From Gammaproteobacteria bacterium (GTDB taxonomy: Bacteria; Pseudomonadota; Gammaproteobacteria; GCA-001735895): 64,000 nucleotides of DNA. Below, one piece after another: positions 38,362 to 47,559 of this stretch. A program made the position numbers and the translations under genes. The stretch lies in contig JAOTYD010000010.1 in NCBI GenBank assembly GCA_029862005.1, forward strand, positions 45,759 through 109,758, given 5' to 3'. The stretch's first letter is position 1. Each line of letters starts with the position of its first letter. A model generated the notes under the pieces. The model was not told the origin of the DNA. It was given only the letters and a program-made list of their open reading frames with translations, and searched no databases.

Positions 38362-39363
38362 TCAAATACCAGCAGTAAATGATTCCAGCAGACCCTGGGT
38401 TTGCTCTGTCTTCAAACGCGGACCGAACTGGGTAACGATCTTTGCCGAGGCCAGCGACGCAAGATTCCCCGCCTGGTGAAAACTCATGCCCTCGCACAGC
38501 CCGTACAGAAAGGCGCCCGCAAACATGTCGCCCGCGCCCAGTGTATCGATCGCCTGCACCTGTACCGGTTTTATTTCGATTAAGGCAACCCCGTCGAACA
38601 GCAAGGCGCCGTCCTTGCCCCGGGTGATTGCGAAACTGCGGGATATCTTCTTGAACAATTGCAGCGCCTCGTCAAGGCTGTCAGTACCGGCCAGCTCCCT
38701 GGCTTCATCATCGTTGGCAAACAACAGGTCGACGCGATCGCCGATCATGGCCTCGATCGAATCGCGAAAAAATTTGACCATGTTCGGATCCGAAAGGGTC
38801 AGCGAGGTTTTGATTTCCCGGCTTTCAGCGATTCGGCGCGCTTCGATAGCGGCATCACGAGTATTTTCGGAGCTCGCCAGGTAACCTTCGATATAAATGT
38901 ACTCAGACTGTTTTATGGCTTCGGTATCGATATCACTGCTATCGAGTTCGGCACTCACCCCGAGAAAGGTATTCATGGTACGATCCGCATCTGGGGTAAC
39001 GAATACCAGGCATTTGCCGGTTACGCCGGTCGGTAGCGGTTTAAAATCAAGATTCGAGTTCACGCCTGAATCGTGCAGGTCCCGGGCAAAAATCTGTCCG
39101 GTCATATCGCTCGAAACGCGACAGTCGAGGTGAGTCCTGGCACCCATCTGGGCAAGCGCAATAATCGTGTTCGCCGCAGAACCTCCACAGGTCATGCTTT
39201 CGTGCGACTCCCCCAGCTGCGCGATCAGGCTGTTCTGGCGTTGTTCATCGATGAGCGTCATGACACCCTTTTCAATATTCATTTCCAGCAGCTGGTGGGG
39301 CGTGGCGTGGTACTCGATGTCGACCAGGGCATTGCCAATCGCGTATACGTCAAACTTCTTCAT
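38362..39363 (-). CDS. PfkB-family kinase, adenosine kinase-like
   Basis: The 333-residue ribokinase-fold protein starts MKKFDVYAIGNALVDIEY and has the substrate-binding CGGSAANTIIALAQMG (about 60-75) and the anion-hole motif DTLGAGDMFAGAFLYG (about 285-300) with the catalytic aspartate. Bacterial members with this N terminus are generally adenosine kinases. A ribokinase or inosine/guanosine kinase role is possible. AT-rich sequence upstream (39364-39549) should hold divergent promoters for this gene and the 64-residue gene. Confidence 0.82.
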   Translation of the reverse strand: MKKFDVYAIGNALVDIEYHATPHQLLEMNIEKGVMTLIDEQRQNSLIAQLGESHESMTCGGSAANTIIALAQMGARTHLDCRVSSDMTGQIFARDLHDSGVNSNLDFKPLPTGVTGKCLVFVTPDADRTMNTFLGVSAELDSSDIDTEAIKQSEYIYIEGYLASSENTRDAAIEARRIAESREIKTSLTLSDPNMVKFFRDSIEAMIGDRVDLLFANDDEARELAGTDSLDEALQLFKKISRSFAITRGKDGALLFDGVALIEIKPVQVQAIDTLGAGDMFAGAFLYGLCEGMSFHQAGNLASLASAKIVTQFGPRLKTEQTQGLLESFTAGI

Positions 39364-39549
39364 AAATGTCCTTTAATTCAGTGATTTACTCGAGGCAGTT
39401 TAATCGCCTTATCAGCTTGCTAGGATAATCTTTTGATTCGCCTGTGAAAACAAAATTAATCCCGAAATATTCGGTGTTTATCCTTTTCAAAGCGGCATAA
39501 AACGACTATATATACAGTTCGTTACAAGTCAAAACGGGGGTATTGATTA

Positions 39550-39744
39550 ATGTATCGTATTGAAACCACCGACCCGATTACCGGCAAAACGCTGGAGCAA
39601 TTAGTTGATATGCCTTACGTCATTGAAAACGACGATGACGACAGCCTCGTCATCTATTTCGAATCGGAAACCAACCGCGATTTATACCTGCAAAATCCTG
39701 CCGAACACAGGCTACAGCACCATAAAAGACAAAATAACAGCTGA
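39550..39744 (+). CDS. Hypothetical small acidic protein, 64 residues
   Basis: I do not recognise this protein. It begins MYRIETTDPITGKTLEQLV, has a very acidic middle (ENDDDDSLVIYFES) and a His/Arg-rich tail (HRLQHHKRQ). It is soluble and probably a small alpha/beta unit. A GGGGG stretch 9 bases before the ATG may serve as a ribosome site. A clear terminator follows, so it is a single-gene transcript. Confidence 0.55.
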   Translation: MYRIETTDPITGKTLEQLVDMPYVIENDDDDSLVIYFESETNRDLYLQNPAEHRLQHHKRQNNS

Positions 39745-39758
39745 CCGTGTTTAGCGAG

Positions 39759-39788
39759 AAAAAGCCACCAAAAAAGTGGTTTTTTTTT
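39759..39788 (+). terminator. Rho-independent terminator after the 64-residue gene
   Basis: Arms AAAAAGCCAC and GTGGTTTTTT pair (one G-T) around CAAAAAA, ending in nine T. It separates this gene from the rubrerythrin operon. Confidence 0.8.
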
Positions 39789-39902
39789 CGATTATTACTA
39801 TAGCTATATTAAATCAATTATATAAATAAAATTAACTTCATTTATATATTAGAATTGCTATGATGCGCTTCCGTTTCATTAATTAACCCAACTGGAGGCA
39901 TC

Positions 39903-40322
39903 ATGTCCCTGAAAGGATCTAAAACCGAACAAAACCTGAAAGACGCTTTCGCAGGTGAATCCCAAGCTAACCGTCGTTATCTTTATTTTGCTGCCAAGGC
40001 AGATGTTGAAGGCTTCAACGATGTCTCGGCCGTATTTCGTTCAACCGCTGAAGGTGAAACCGGTCACGCGCACGGGCATCTCGAGTATCTGGAAGAAGTT
40101 GGCGACCCGGCTACCGGCCTGCCCATTGGCAGTACCGAGAACAACCTCAAGGCTTCTATTGCCGGCGAAACCCACGAATACACCGACATGTATCCGGGTA
40201 TGGCCAAGTCGGCCCGCGACGAAGGCTTTGACGAGATTGCCGACTGGTTCGAAACCCTGGCAAAAGCAGAGCGTTCCCACGCTAATCGTTTTCAGAAGGC
40301 CCTCGACAGTCTCGACGCTTAA
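39903..40322 (+). CDS. Rubrerythrin (diiron, without rubredoxin domain)
   Basis: The 139-residue ferritin-like protein shows the diiron ligands of rubrerythrins: E in [15 protein letters not shown] (about 19), E in [16 protein letters not shown] (about 50), and further glutamates with histidine in [15 protein letters not shown] and [16 protein letters not shown]. It lacks the C-terminal rubredoxin domain, so electrons must come from another protein. Rubrerythrins reduce peroxide. The ATG follows a strong GGAGG. Downstream lie an Fe-S protein of the heterodisulfide-reductase type and a DUF3501 gene, a grouping found in many proteobacteria. A perfect 10-bp hairpin sits between it and the next gene. 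Confidence 0.88.
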   Translation: MSLKGSKTEQNLKDAFAGESQANRRYLYFAAKADVEGFNDVSAVFRSTAEGETGHAHGHLEYLEEVGDPATGLPIGSTENNLKASIAGETHEYTDMYPGMAKSARDEGFDEIADWFETLAKAERSHANRFQKALDSLDA

Positions 40323-40332
40323 GTTGCTTGGA

Positions 40333-40362
40333 ATCCGGATCCTGCGGGATCCGGATTTCTTT
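40333..40362 (+). terminator. Strong hairpin/attenuator between rubrerythrin and the Fe-S protein gene
   Basis: Arms ATCCGGATCC and GGATCCGGAT form a perfect 10-bp stem with loop TGCG (40333-40356), followed by TTCTTT. It starts 10 bp after the rubrerythrin stop and ends before the next ribosome site. It probably reduces read-through and stabilises the rubrerythrin message, so that the first gene is made in excess. Confidence 0.75.
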
Positions 40363-40375
40363 CCAGGAAATTCCG

Positions 40376-41713
40376 ATGGCAACTGAATCTCGCGAGGGTA
40401 GCCTCGAAGCGCCTACCCGACATCCACTGGGTCAAAATGACCCCGGCTTCTACGATGCGGACGCACTGTTCGAAGAGCTCGAGCGGGTGTATGACATTTG
40501 TCACGGCTGCCGACGCTGTGTCAGCCTTTGTAATGCTTTCCCAACCCTGTTTGACCTGGTCGATGAATCCGAGACTTTCGAAGTCGACGGGGTCGACAAG
40601 GCAGACTACTGGAAAGTGGTCGATCAGTGTTACCTCTGTGACCTCTGCTACCTGACCAAGTGCCCCTACGTGCCACCACACGAGTGGAACGTCGATTTTC
40701 CGCACCTGATGTTGCGCGCCAAGGCAATCGGGTACAAGCAGGGTCGCGCCAGGCTGCGTGACAAGATCGTGACCTCGACCGATCGCGTTGGCAGTCTTGC
40801 CAGCATTCCTATCGTCGTCAATGTGGTCAACGCGGTCAATAACAACGAACACGCGCGCGCATTGCTCGAATCGTCCCTCGGAATTGCTGCCGAGGCTCGT
40901 CTGCCTCGATATGACAGTAAAACCCTGAGCAAGCGTACCGCCAGGCACAAACCGGCCGATGTCGAGGTCCGGGCCACCGATAAAACTCGCGGCAAGGTCG
41001 CCATCTTCGCGACCTGTTACGGCGAATACAACGAGCCCCTGCTGGGCGAGGACCTGCTCTCCGTTTTCGAGCATAACGGCATATCCACGATGGTGGTAAA
41101 AAACACGGTTTGTTGTGGAATGCCGAAACTGGAGCTGGGTAATCTCGACGCTGTCGAGCGACTGAAAAACCACAACATCCCGCTGCTGGCCCGGCTGGTA
41201 GACGAGGGCTGGGATATTATTTCCCCGGTTCCTTCCTGCACGCTGCAGTTCAAGCAGGAACTGCCATTGATGTTTCCGCAGGACGAATCCGTGGCGAAGG
41301 TAAGAGACGCCTTCTTTGACCCCTTCGAGTATCTCGCGTTGCGCAACAAGGCAGGATTACTTAATACCGACTTCAAATACAGCATCGGCAAAATCAGCTA
41401 CCACGTCGCCTGCCATCAGCGTGTGCAGCGGATCGGCATGAAAACACGTGACATACTGGAATTGATACCCGGTACCGAAATCGACACCATCGAACGCTGC
41501 TCAGGCCACGATGGGACCTATGCGATCAAGCAGGAATTTCACAAGACATCGATGAAGATCGCCAGGCCCGTGGTCAATCGCGTCCAAAAAGCAGAACCCG
41601 ATGCCTACGCCAGCGACTGCCCGATGGCCGGGCACCATATTTCTGCCGGACTCGACGATGGCAGCAGCACCCAGCACCCTATCAGCCTGCTCCGCCAGGC
41701 TTACGGAATATGA
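40376..41713 (+). CDS. Heterodisulfide-reductase/GlpC-like iron-sulfur protein
   Basis: From the ATG at 40376 (after AGGAAA) the protein has 445 residues; an upstream frame from 40328 overlaps the hairpin and is unlikely to be used. It has two [4Fe-4S] motifs, CHGCRRCVSLCNAF (about 42-55) and CYLCDLCYLTKCPYVPP (about 85), and two CCG-type domains, with ATCYGEYN/VCCGMPKLELGN in the first and ACHQRVQRIG/CSGHDGTY in the second. This is the layout of HdrD/GlpC-type electron carriers. Next to rubrerythrin it is a candidate electron donor for peroxide reduction. It is translationally coupled to the DUF3501 gene. Confidence 0.82.
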   Translation: MATESREGSLEAPTRHPLGQNDPGFYDADALFEELERVYDICHGCRRCVSLCNAFPTLFDLVDESETFEVDGVDKADYWKVVDQCYLCDLCYLTKCPYVPPHEWNVDFPHLMLRAKAIGYKQGRARLRDKIVTSTDRVGSLASIPIVVNVVNAVNNNEHARALLESSLGIAAEARLPRYDSKTLSKRTARHKPADVEVRATDKTRGKVAIFATCYGEYNEPLLGEDLLSVFEHNGISTMVVKNTVCCGMPKLELGNLDAVERLKNHNIPLLARLVDEGWDIISPVPSCTLQFKQELPLMFPQDESVAKVRDAFFDPFEYLALRNKAGLLNTDFKYSIGKISYHVACHQRVQRIGMKTRDILELIPGTEIDTIERCSGHDGTYAIKQEFHKTSMKIARPVVNRVQKAEPDAYASDCPMAGHHISAGLDDGSSTQHPISLLRQAYGI

Positions 41714-42312
41714 CTATGGAAATCACTATGAGTAATCCCATCACGCGCGACGATTTAATGAGCCTCGAACAGTATGCTGAAAAGCGTGGCGAGTTCCGCC
41801 AGCAGGTGTTATTACACAAGAAACACCGCCAGGTCGCTCTTGGAACAAACGCGACACTTTATTTCGAGGATCGACTCACCCTGCTCTACCAGATCCAGGA
41901 AATGTTGCGCATCGAAAAAGTATTTGAAGCCGACGGTATCAACGAGGAACTCGACGCCTACAACCCGCTGGTCCCGAGCGGCAGGAATTTCAAGGCGACT
42001 TTCATGATCGAGTATCCCGACCCCGTCGTTCGTGCCGCGCAACTCGAAAAACTGCTGGGTATCGAGGACCTGGTATGGATGCAAATTGGAGATCATGACA
42101 GGATCTGGTCAATCGCGGACGAAGATCTCGAGAGAGCTACCGATACCAAGACATCCGCGGTGCACTTCATGCGTTTTGAAGTCAGCGATGAAATGGCACA
42201 GGATTTGAAGTCGGGTGCGAAATGGCGTATTGGTGTCCAGCATGCCGTCTACACCTATGAAGTCGATATCGAAGGCGAAACCCGCGCTTCATTACTCAAC
42301 GACCTCGACTAG
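41710..42312 (+). CDS. DUF3501 family protein
   Basis: The 200-residue soluble protein matches DUF3501 by TLYFEDRLTLLYQIQEMLRI, GRNFKATFMIEYPDP and AVHFMRFEVSDEMAQDLKSG. Starts at 41710 (overlapping the previous stop as ATGA), 41716 or 41728 are all possible; the last has a GGAA seven bases upstream. DUF3501 genes consistently follow rubrerythrin and an Fe-S reductase-like gene. Its function is unknown; the context suggests a role in the same redox complex. Confidence 0.8.
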   Translation: MTMEITMSNPITRDDLMSLEQYAEKRGEFRQQVLLHKKHRQVALGTNATLYFEDRLTLLYQIQEMLRIEKVFEADGINEELDAYNPLVPSGRNFKATFMIEYPDPVVRAAQLEKLLGIEDLVWMQIGDHDRIWSIADEDLERATDTKTSAVHFMRFEVSDEMAQDLKSGAKWRIGVQHAVYTYEVDIEGETRASLLNDLD

Positions 42313-42351
42313 GAATCGCCGGCGGAACCGTCAAACCAGGCACCCGATGAA

Positions 42352-44358
42352 CTAGATACTCGTGCTTTTGCTTTTTGGATCGATCAGTACCAGGCGGGGT
42401 TTCTTGACCGCCGTTAAATCTCTTATGACATCAGCCGAGACGGGTTTGCAGTAATAGAATCCCTGCACCATGTCGCATCCCACGTCTGCCAGCAGGGAAT
42501 CCTGTACTGATGTTTCCACACCTTCCGCGATCGTCATCAGTTCGAGGCCATGCGCCATTGTAATAATCGCCTCTACCAGGCGTCGATGACTGCTACTGAC
42601 ACCGATATCCCGTATAAAAGAGCGGTCGATCTTAAGCGTATTGACCGGGAATTCCCTGAGATAACTTAGGGCCGAGTAACCGGTACCAAAATCGTCGACT
42701 GCCAGCCTGATGCCCATCCGGCGAAACTCGGCCAATACATCCTTGATTCGTCGATCGTCATCCATCAACAGGGATTCGGTGATTTCCAGCAGCAGCTTGT
42801 CTGCCGGGAAACCGGTTTCTTCAAGTATCGATTCCATCTGCTTTTTGTCGAAACCACCTTTGAACTGGCGCATCGAAATATTCACCGCGAGATAAAAATT
42901 GGAATGCAGATCCTGTTTCAGCCACGGCACGGCTTCACCACAGGCCTGGCGCAATACCCACAGGCCGATTTCCTCGATTAACCCGGTCTCCTCTGCCACG
43001 GGAATAAACTCCGTTGGCAATATCAGGCCTCTCTTGGGATGCTGCCAGCGCAGCAGGGCTTCTACGCCAATCAGCGCGTGGTTACCGAGCTCGTATATGG
43101 GTTGAAAGTGAACCTCGAGTTCGTTCTGGGCCAGGGCCCTGCGCATATCCTTGTCGAGTTCAAGAAAATGTCGGGCCCGGTCGGTCATCTGCGACGTGAA
43201 AAAGCGAAACGTGTTGCGTCCCTGGTCCTTGGCCTCATACATTGCCATATCGGCATTTTTCAACAAGGTATTGGCATCCTCACCGTCATCCGGGCATATC
43301 GTAATGCCGATGCTGGCGCTGGAGTAAACCTCGTGACCATACAGTATGAAGGGCTCCGCCAGGTTCGCAAGAATGTTTTTTGCGATGATCGAGGCATGTA
43401 TCTCGTCCGTCATATCGGGCAGCAGAACGGTGAACTCATCCCCGCCGAGTCGTGACACTACGTCGGTTTCACGAATCACGCTACCGATCCGGGACGCCAC
43501 CTGCCTGATTAACTCGTCACCAAAATCATGACCAAGTGTATCGTTGATGGTTTTGAAACGATCGAGATCAATGAACATCAACACGGTGTGCCCCGGATTA
43601 CGCCGGTTTCGCGAAACAGCCTCGTTCAAATGCTCAACGAAATTTAATCGATTCGGCAGGTCAGTCAGCGAGTCGTAGTTGGCCCGGTAACGAATCTGTT
43701 CCTCGCTGTCTTTCAGTGCCAGCACGCTCTTCTGCAATCGAAAGCCCAGCATGACCAGCCCCACGGTCATAATCGTCAGGACCGCGAGCGTCAATATCAT
43801 GATATTACGAAAAGCATCGATCCTGTCTGCCTGCGCGGTCAGCACGTCGATCGCGGTTTTGCCCACTTTTAACAGCAGGATCTCGGCTTCCTCGTGCGCT
43901 TCCTTGGCTCGCAGCTCGGCCATTTTCAGCGTTTGCGCGGAAGTCGGCTCAAAATTGTAAAGTCCATCGGTCAACCAGTTATTGATATCGAAGATCGCGG
44001 GATTGAGCTTGGCATGTATCGCGGACACCCCCAACACGTCGGTAAATTTATAGTTCTCCCGAATAATATCGAGATAGTGCTTGATATCGTCGATCTGCCT
44101 GAGGACGATACTAAAATTGCCGGGTGCCTGGTTGGTGCGCGCGATCCCGATGCTCTGCACCAGCGTACCCATGTCACCGACGAGCACACGGACATCGCGC
44201 TCCTGTTTCGACAGTGTTATTGGCAATGCTTCCTCGATTTCGGAGAGCGTTCGCTCCACGTAGAAAATGACACTGGAGGTGCCGACCAGTAGCATCAGGA
44301 CCAGCGAGATTGGAATCGCCGGTCGCGCCAGCAGTTTGTTAACCAGTTTTCTCATCAA
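42352..44358 (-). CDS. Bifunctional GGDEF-EAL cyclic-di-GMP enzyme with a periplasmic sensor region
   Basis: The 668-residue protein has membrane helices at about 14-32 and 184-208 enclosing a helical periplasmic region of about 150 residues. Then come GGDEF (RLGGDEFTVLLPD) and EAL (GVEALLRWQHP) domains. Both look active: GGDEF is intact with an inhibitory RETD (I-site) five residues before it, and the EAL domain keeps AVNISMRQF, ITESLLMDD, VDDFGTGYSAL, LKIDRSFI and AEGVET. It can therefore make and break c-di-GMP. It follows the TAXI binding-protein gene on the same strand after 47 bp, so its periplasmic region may read that protein. Confidence 0.88.
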   Translation of the reverse strand: MMRKLVNKLLARPAIPISLVLMLLVGTSSVIFYVERTLSEIEEALPITLSKQERDVRVLVGDMGTLVQSIGIARTNQAPGNFSIVLRQIDDIKHYLDIIRENYKFTDVLGVSAIHAKLNPAIFDINNWLTDGLYNFEPTSAQTLKMAELRAKEAHEEAEILLLKVGKTAIDVLTAQADRIDAFRNIMILTLAVLTIMTVGLVMLGFRLQKSVLALKDSEEQIRYRANYDSLTDLPNRLNFVEHLNEAVSRNRRNPGHTVLMFIDLDRFKTINDTLGHDFGDELIRQVASRIGSVIRETDVVSRLGGDEFTVLLPDMTDEIHASIIAKNILANLAEPFILYGHEVYSSASIGITICPDDGEDANTLLKNADMAMYEAKDQGRNTFRFFTSQMTDRARHFLELDKDMRRALAQNELEVHFQPIYELGNHALIGVEALLRWQHPKRGLILPTEFIPVAEETGLIEEIGLWVLRQACGEAVPWLKQDLHSNFYLAVNISMRQFKGGFDKKQMESILEETGFPADKLLLEITESLLMDDDRRIKDVLAEFRRMGIRLAVDDFGTGYSALSYLREFPVNTLKIDRSFIRDIGVSSSHRRLVEAIITMAHGLELMTIAEGVETSVQDSLLADVGCDMVQGFYYCKPVSADVIRDLTAVKKPRLVLIDPKSKSTSI

Positions 44359-44405
44359 CCGGAACCTGACTGCGTAATTATCCTGCGAGATAAGCGCAAA
44401 ACGGG

Positions 44406-45410
44406 TTACTCCACCAAAATGCCGATTTCATCATAAAAACGCCGGGCGCCAGGGTGTAGCGGCACCGTGATACCATCCATTGCAGTCTCGAGGGTGATAT
44501 ATCTTCCCTTGGCATGACCACCGTCCAGCAATTTTCGGGAATTCTGATTCCACAGGGTTTTGGTTATCTGGTAAATCGTTTCATCTTCCATTGTTGCCGC
44601 CACCAGCCATTGCGCGCCCACGCTCACCGTCTCGACTCTCGGGACCCCCGAATATACCCCAGCCGGGATGTCCGCTCGAGAAAAAAATCGATACTGGGAT
44701 ACGAGCTGGTCGGCTTCGGCGCCATCAATGGGGATCAGCGTTATCGTGGTATCTTTCGCCAGCTCGGCAACAGCGCGGGAGGGATAGCCGGCAACAATAA
44801 AAAAAGCATCCAGCTTGTTGTCCCTTATCCGTTTCACGGCCAGGCCGGGTTTCATGTATTCAACGCGAATGTCTTTCTTGGAAATACCGTATATGCTGAG
44901 CACGAGTTCCGCGTCAATCAGAGTGCCTGACCCGGGTTCATCGAGCGACACGCGTTTGCCGGCCAGATCCCTTATGCTGCGGATGCCCGAGTCTTTACGC
45001 GTCACGACGTGAATGCTCTCGGGATACAGGTTGGCAATAGCACGGAGCATGCGAAAAGGCTTTTCGCCCTCGAACGTGCCCGATCCGGTATAGGCCCAGT
45101 AGGCAATATCAGACTGCACAAATCCTGATTCAAGATGGCCGTGTTGCATATCCATGACATTTGCGACCGAACCGTTAGCCGACTGGGCGATGACCACGAG
45201 ACCAGGCGGGCCGCAGCTACCGCCCTGGTTGCACGGGCGCGAACCCGGAGGATTGCTGACCGCACTGGCAATTATTCCGCCAATCGGGTAATAGGTACCC
45301 CCGACACCGCCGGTGCCGATGCGAAAAAATTGCAGATCATCCGCCTGGGTTGGAAAAATGGTACTGATTACAAAAAGGACCAGGCCCATCGATACTGGTA
45401 ATGCCCGCAT
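44406..45410 (-). CDS. TAXI-family TRAP-type solute-binding protein, orphan
   Basis: The 334-residue protein has a signal peptide (about 1-23, cut after TQA) and the TAXI-family start FRIGTGGVGGTYYPIGGIIAS. Later come LRAIANLYPESIHVVTRKDSGI, LAGKRVSLDEPGSGT and DAFFIVAGYPSRAV. TAXI proteins bind small organic anions such as glutamate or dicarboxylates for TRAP transporters. No TRAP permease gene adjoins it; instead it precedes a GGDEF-EAL gene. A near-perfect CRP-like site lies 134 bp upstream. Confidence 0.88.
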   Translation of the reverse strand: MRALPVSMGLVLFVISTIFPTQADDLQFFRIGTGGVGGTYYPIGGIIASAVSNPPGSRPCNQGGSCGPPGLVVIAQSANGSVANVMDMQHGHLESGFVQSDIAYWAYTGSGTFEGEKPFRMLRAIANLYPESIHVVTRKDSGIRSIRDLAGKRVSLDEPGSGTLIDAELVLSIYGISKKDIRVEYMKPGLAVKRIRDNKLDAFFIVAGYPSRAVAELAKDTTITLIPIDGAEADQLVSQYRFFSRADIPAGVYSGVPRVETVSVGAQWLVAATMEDETIYQITKTLWNQNSRKLLDGGHAKGRYITLETAMDGITVPLHPGARRFYDEIGILVE

Positions 45411-45543
45411 AATCTTCCAAAATATTGCCGTAAGACGCCAACCTTGAGTCTAGGTCATAACCGTCAATAATGTGGCATTTTGGTCGGGTAGACCGAGGGG
45501 CATTGCACGGTAACGGCGGAATTTTTACGATACCCGAATTTTA

Positions 45544-45559
45544 TGTGAACTCAATCACA
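45544..45559 (-). promoter_or_regulatory. CRP/Vfr-like site upstream of the TAXI gene
   Basis: TGTGAACTCAATCACA matches the CRP half-sites TGTGA-N6-TCACA exactly. It is 134 bp before the TAXI start, in a 227-bp gap after cysG, and would suit an activator site near -60 if transcription starts near 45490. Confidence 0.5.
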
Positions 45560-45637
45560 GTTATCGGGCTAGAAAACGAGCCTTTTGTTGCTATAACGCC
45601 ACACATTAAAAATTAGAAATCGGGCGCGATCTTCCGC

Positions 45638-47047
45638 TCAGGACTGGACGCCAGACACCTCGCTGCCAGTCCTGTACCAACCCAGCCGGTCATGCAGCGC
45701 AACGACTTCTCCGACCAGGATTAGGGTGGGTGCGCGCACTTCGTTTTGCGCAATAATACCCGGTAGACTGTCGAGATCACCCACGAACACGCGCTGCTCG
45801 GTCGTAGTTCCTTTCTCGACCAGCGCCGCAGGCGTGTCGGGGGCACGACCATGTGCCTTCATCGAGCTGCAGATACGCTCGACGTTTTCGAGTCCCATGT
45901 AAAAAATAACGGTCTGGTTGGCGTGGCTGAGCATTTCCCAGTTAAGATCCTCACCGCCTTCGCGACGATGACCCGTAACGAAAATGCAGGCTTGTGAATA
46001 GTCACGATGGGTTAGCGGGATACCGGCATAACTCGCACAACCCGACGCCGCAGTTATGCCGGGAACAACCTGGAATTCGATTTTTTCATCGATCAGTTCG
46101 GCAAGTTCTTCACCCCCACGGCCAAATATAAATGGATCCCCACCCTTCAAGCGCAGTACGCGCTTACCTTCCTTCGCGAGGCGCACCAGCAGTTGATTTA
46201 TATTTTCCTGGGGAATGGCATGATCCGATTTTGCCTTGCCTGCATAGATCTTCTCGGCATCGCGACGCACCATGTCGAGTATCGGGGGCGATACCAGTCG
46301 ATCGTAAACCACGACATCGGCTTTCTGCATCAGGCGCAGGGCCTTGAAAGTAATCAGGTCCGGATCACCCGGACCCGCGCCCACCAGGTAAACTTCTCCC
46401 TTGACCGTATCGACATCGAAATCCTGCATCTGCTGTCGCAACGAATCCCGGGCATCCTTTACCCGTCCGGAAAAAACGAGCTCCGATACCCGGCCTTCAA
46501 GCACTGATTCCCAGAAACGTCGTCGTGACTCGACATCCGGCAGTCCAGTTTTCACTTCGTCGCGATACTCCTCGGCCAACCTGGCAAGTTCGCCATAGGC
46601 ACCGGGAATACAACTCTCGAGTTTGGAGCGCAACATGCGCGCCAGTACCGGTGAAACCCCGCCGGTAGAAATCGCGATCTGTACCGGGTCGCGATCGATC
46701 ATCGAAGGCATGATGAAGCTGCAAAGATCAGGATTATCGACCACGTTGACCGGGATATTACGGGCTTGCGCAAGCCGCGAAACTTCGCGATTCACGTCCT
46801 CGTCGTCAGTGGCCGCGATCACGCAAATCACCTGATCCAGGTCGGTCTCGGCAAATGCTCGTTGTTCAATTTCGAGCGTAGCACTTGCGGCCAGTTCCTG
46901 CATCCGGTCGCCTAACTCGATGGCGACAACCCGCACCCGGGCTTCCGCCTTTAACAGCAACTCGGCCTTGCGCGCGGCGATTGCGCCACCACCAACAACC
47001 AGGCAGGGCTGATCTGAAACTTTGTAAAAAACTGGCAGAAAATTCAT
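45638..47047 (-). CDS. cysG: Siroheme synthase (multifunctional CysG)
   Basis: The 469-residue enzyme makes siroheme from uroporphyrinogen III. The N-terminal precorrin-2 dehydrogenase/ferrochelatase part has VVGGGAIAARKAELLL (about 17-32) and later SIMDRDPVQIAISTGGVSPVLAR-like sequence. The C-terminal methyltransferase (SUMT) begins about residue 215 (VYLVGAGPGDPDLITFKALR) and has RLKGGDPFIFGRGGEE (about 298) and PGITAASGCASYAGIPLTHR. It supplies cofactor for sulfite or nitrite reductase. The isc terminator lies just upstream of its start, so it has its own promoter in the short gap. Confidence 0.93.
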   Translation of the reverse strand: MNFLPVFYKVSDQPCLVVGGGAIAARKAELLLKAEARVRVVAIELGDRMQELAASATLEIEQRAFAETDLDQVICVIAATDDEDVNREVSRLAQARNIPVNVVDNPDLCSFIMPSMIDRDPVQIAISTGGVSPVLARMLRSKLESCIPGAYGELARLAEEYRDEVKTGLPDVESRRRFWESVLEGRVSELVFSGRVKDARDSLRQQMQDFDVDTVKGEVYLVGAGPGDPDLITFKALRLMQKADVVVYDRLVSPPILDMVRRDAEKIYAGKAKSDHAIPQENINQLLVRLAKEGKRVLRLKGGDPFIFGRGGEELAELIDEKIEFQVVPGITAASGCASYAGIPLTHRDYSQACIFVTGHRREGGEDLNWEMLSHANQTVIFYMGLENVERICSSMKAHGRAPDTPAALVEKGTTTEQRVFVGDLDSLPGIIAQNEVRAPTLILVGEVVALHDRLGWYRTGSEVSGVQS

Positions 47048-47115
47048 CGATCATCCGTCTCCGGCTGAAGATTATAAACTGACCGGAGCGATTACGGCAT
47101 CTTCACAATGGGGGA

Positions 47116-47143
47116 TAAAAAAAGCCCGCTATTGCGGGCTTTT
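47116..47143 (-). terminator. Terminator of the iscRSU operon
   Basis: Arms AAAGCCCGC and GCGGGCTTT form a 9-bp stem around TATT, with a T-run on the minus strand. It follows the iscU stop by about 18 bp, ending the operon before any iscA or hscBA genes. Confidence 0.85.
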
Positions 47144-47160
47144 CGATACGTCGAAGCTTG

Positions 47161-47538
47161 CTACTGGTGCTTTTCGCGGTAATTGTCAATGGCCGCAGCA
47201 ATAGCATCTTCGGCCAGTACCGAGCAATGGATCTTGACCGGCGGCAACGCAAGTTCCTCGGCGATTTGAGTATTCTTAATCTCCGCGGCTTCGTCCAGGC
47301 TCTTGCCTTTCACCCACTCGGTGACCAGCGAACTCGACGCAATTGCCGAACCGCAGCCGTAGGTTTTAAACTTGGCATCTTCGATAATACCGTCATCACC
47401 CACCTTGATCTGGAGTTTCATAACGTCGCCGCATGCAGGAGCACCCACCATGCCGGTTCCGACCGAGTCGTCGTCATCGAGCACACCCACGTTGCGCGGA
47501 TTTTCGTAATGATCCAGTACTTTTTCACTATATGCCAT
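47161..47538 (-). CDS. iscU: Fe-S cluster assembly scaffold IscU
   Basis: The 125-residue scaffold builds [2Fe-2S] and [4Fe-4S] clusters with IscS. The three ligand cysteines are in GAPACGDVMKL (C37), KTYGCGSAIASSSL (C63) and KIHCSVLAEDA (C106). The LPPVKIHC segment is the chaperone (HscA)-binding motif. It follows iscS by 21 bp and is the last gene of the operon. Confidence 0.95.
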   Translation of the reverse strand: MAYSEKVLDHYENPRNVGVLDDDDSVGTGMVGAPACGDVMKLQIKVGDDGIIEDAKFKTYGCGSAIASSSLVTEWVKGKSLDEAAEIKNTQIAEELALPPVKIHCSVLAEDAIAAAIDNYREKHQ

Positions 47539-47559
47539 GCTACACCTCGTGTGGAGCGC

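Noticed and set aside
40319..41173. Long antisense open frame (284 codons) opposite the Hdr-like gene
   Set aside because: It is a shadow of a strongly supported Fe-S protein gene with conserved cysteine motifs on the plus strand.
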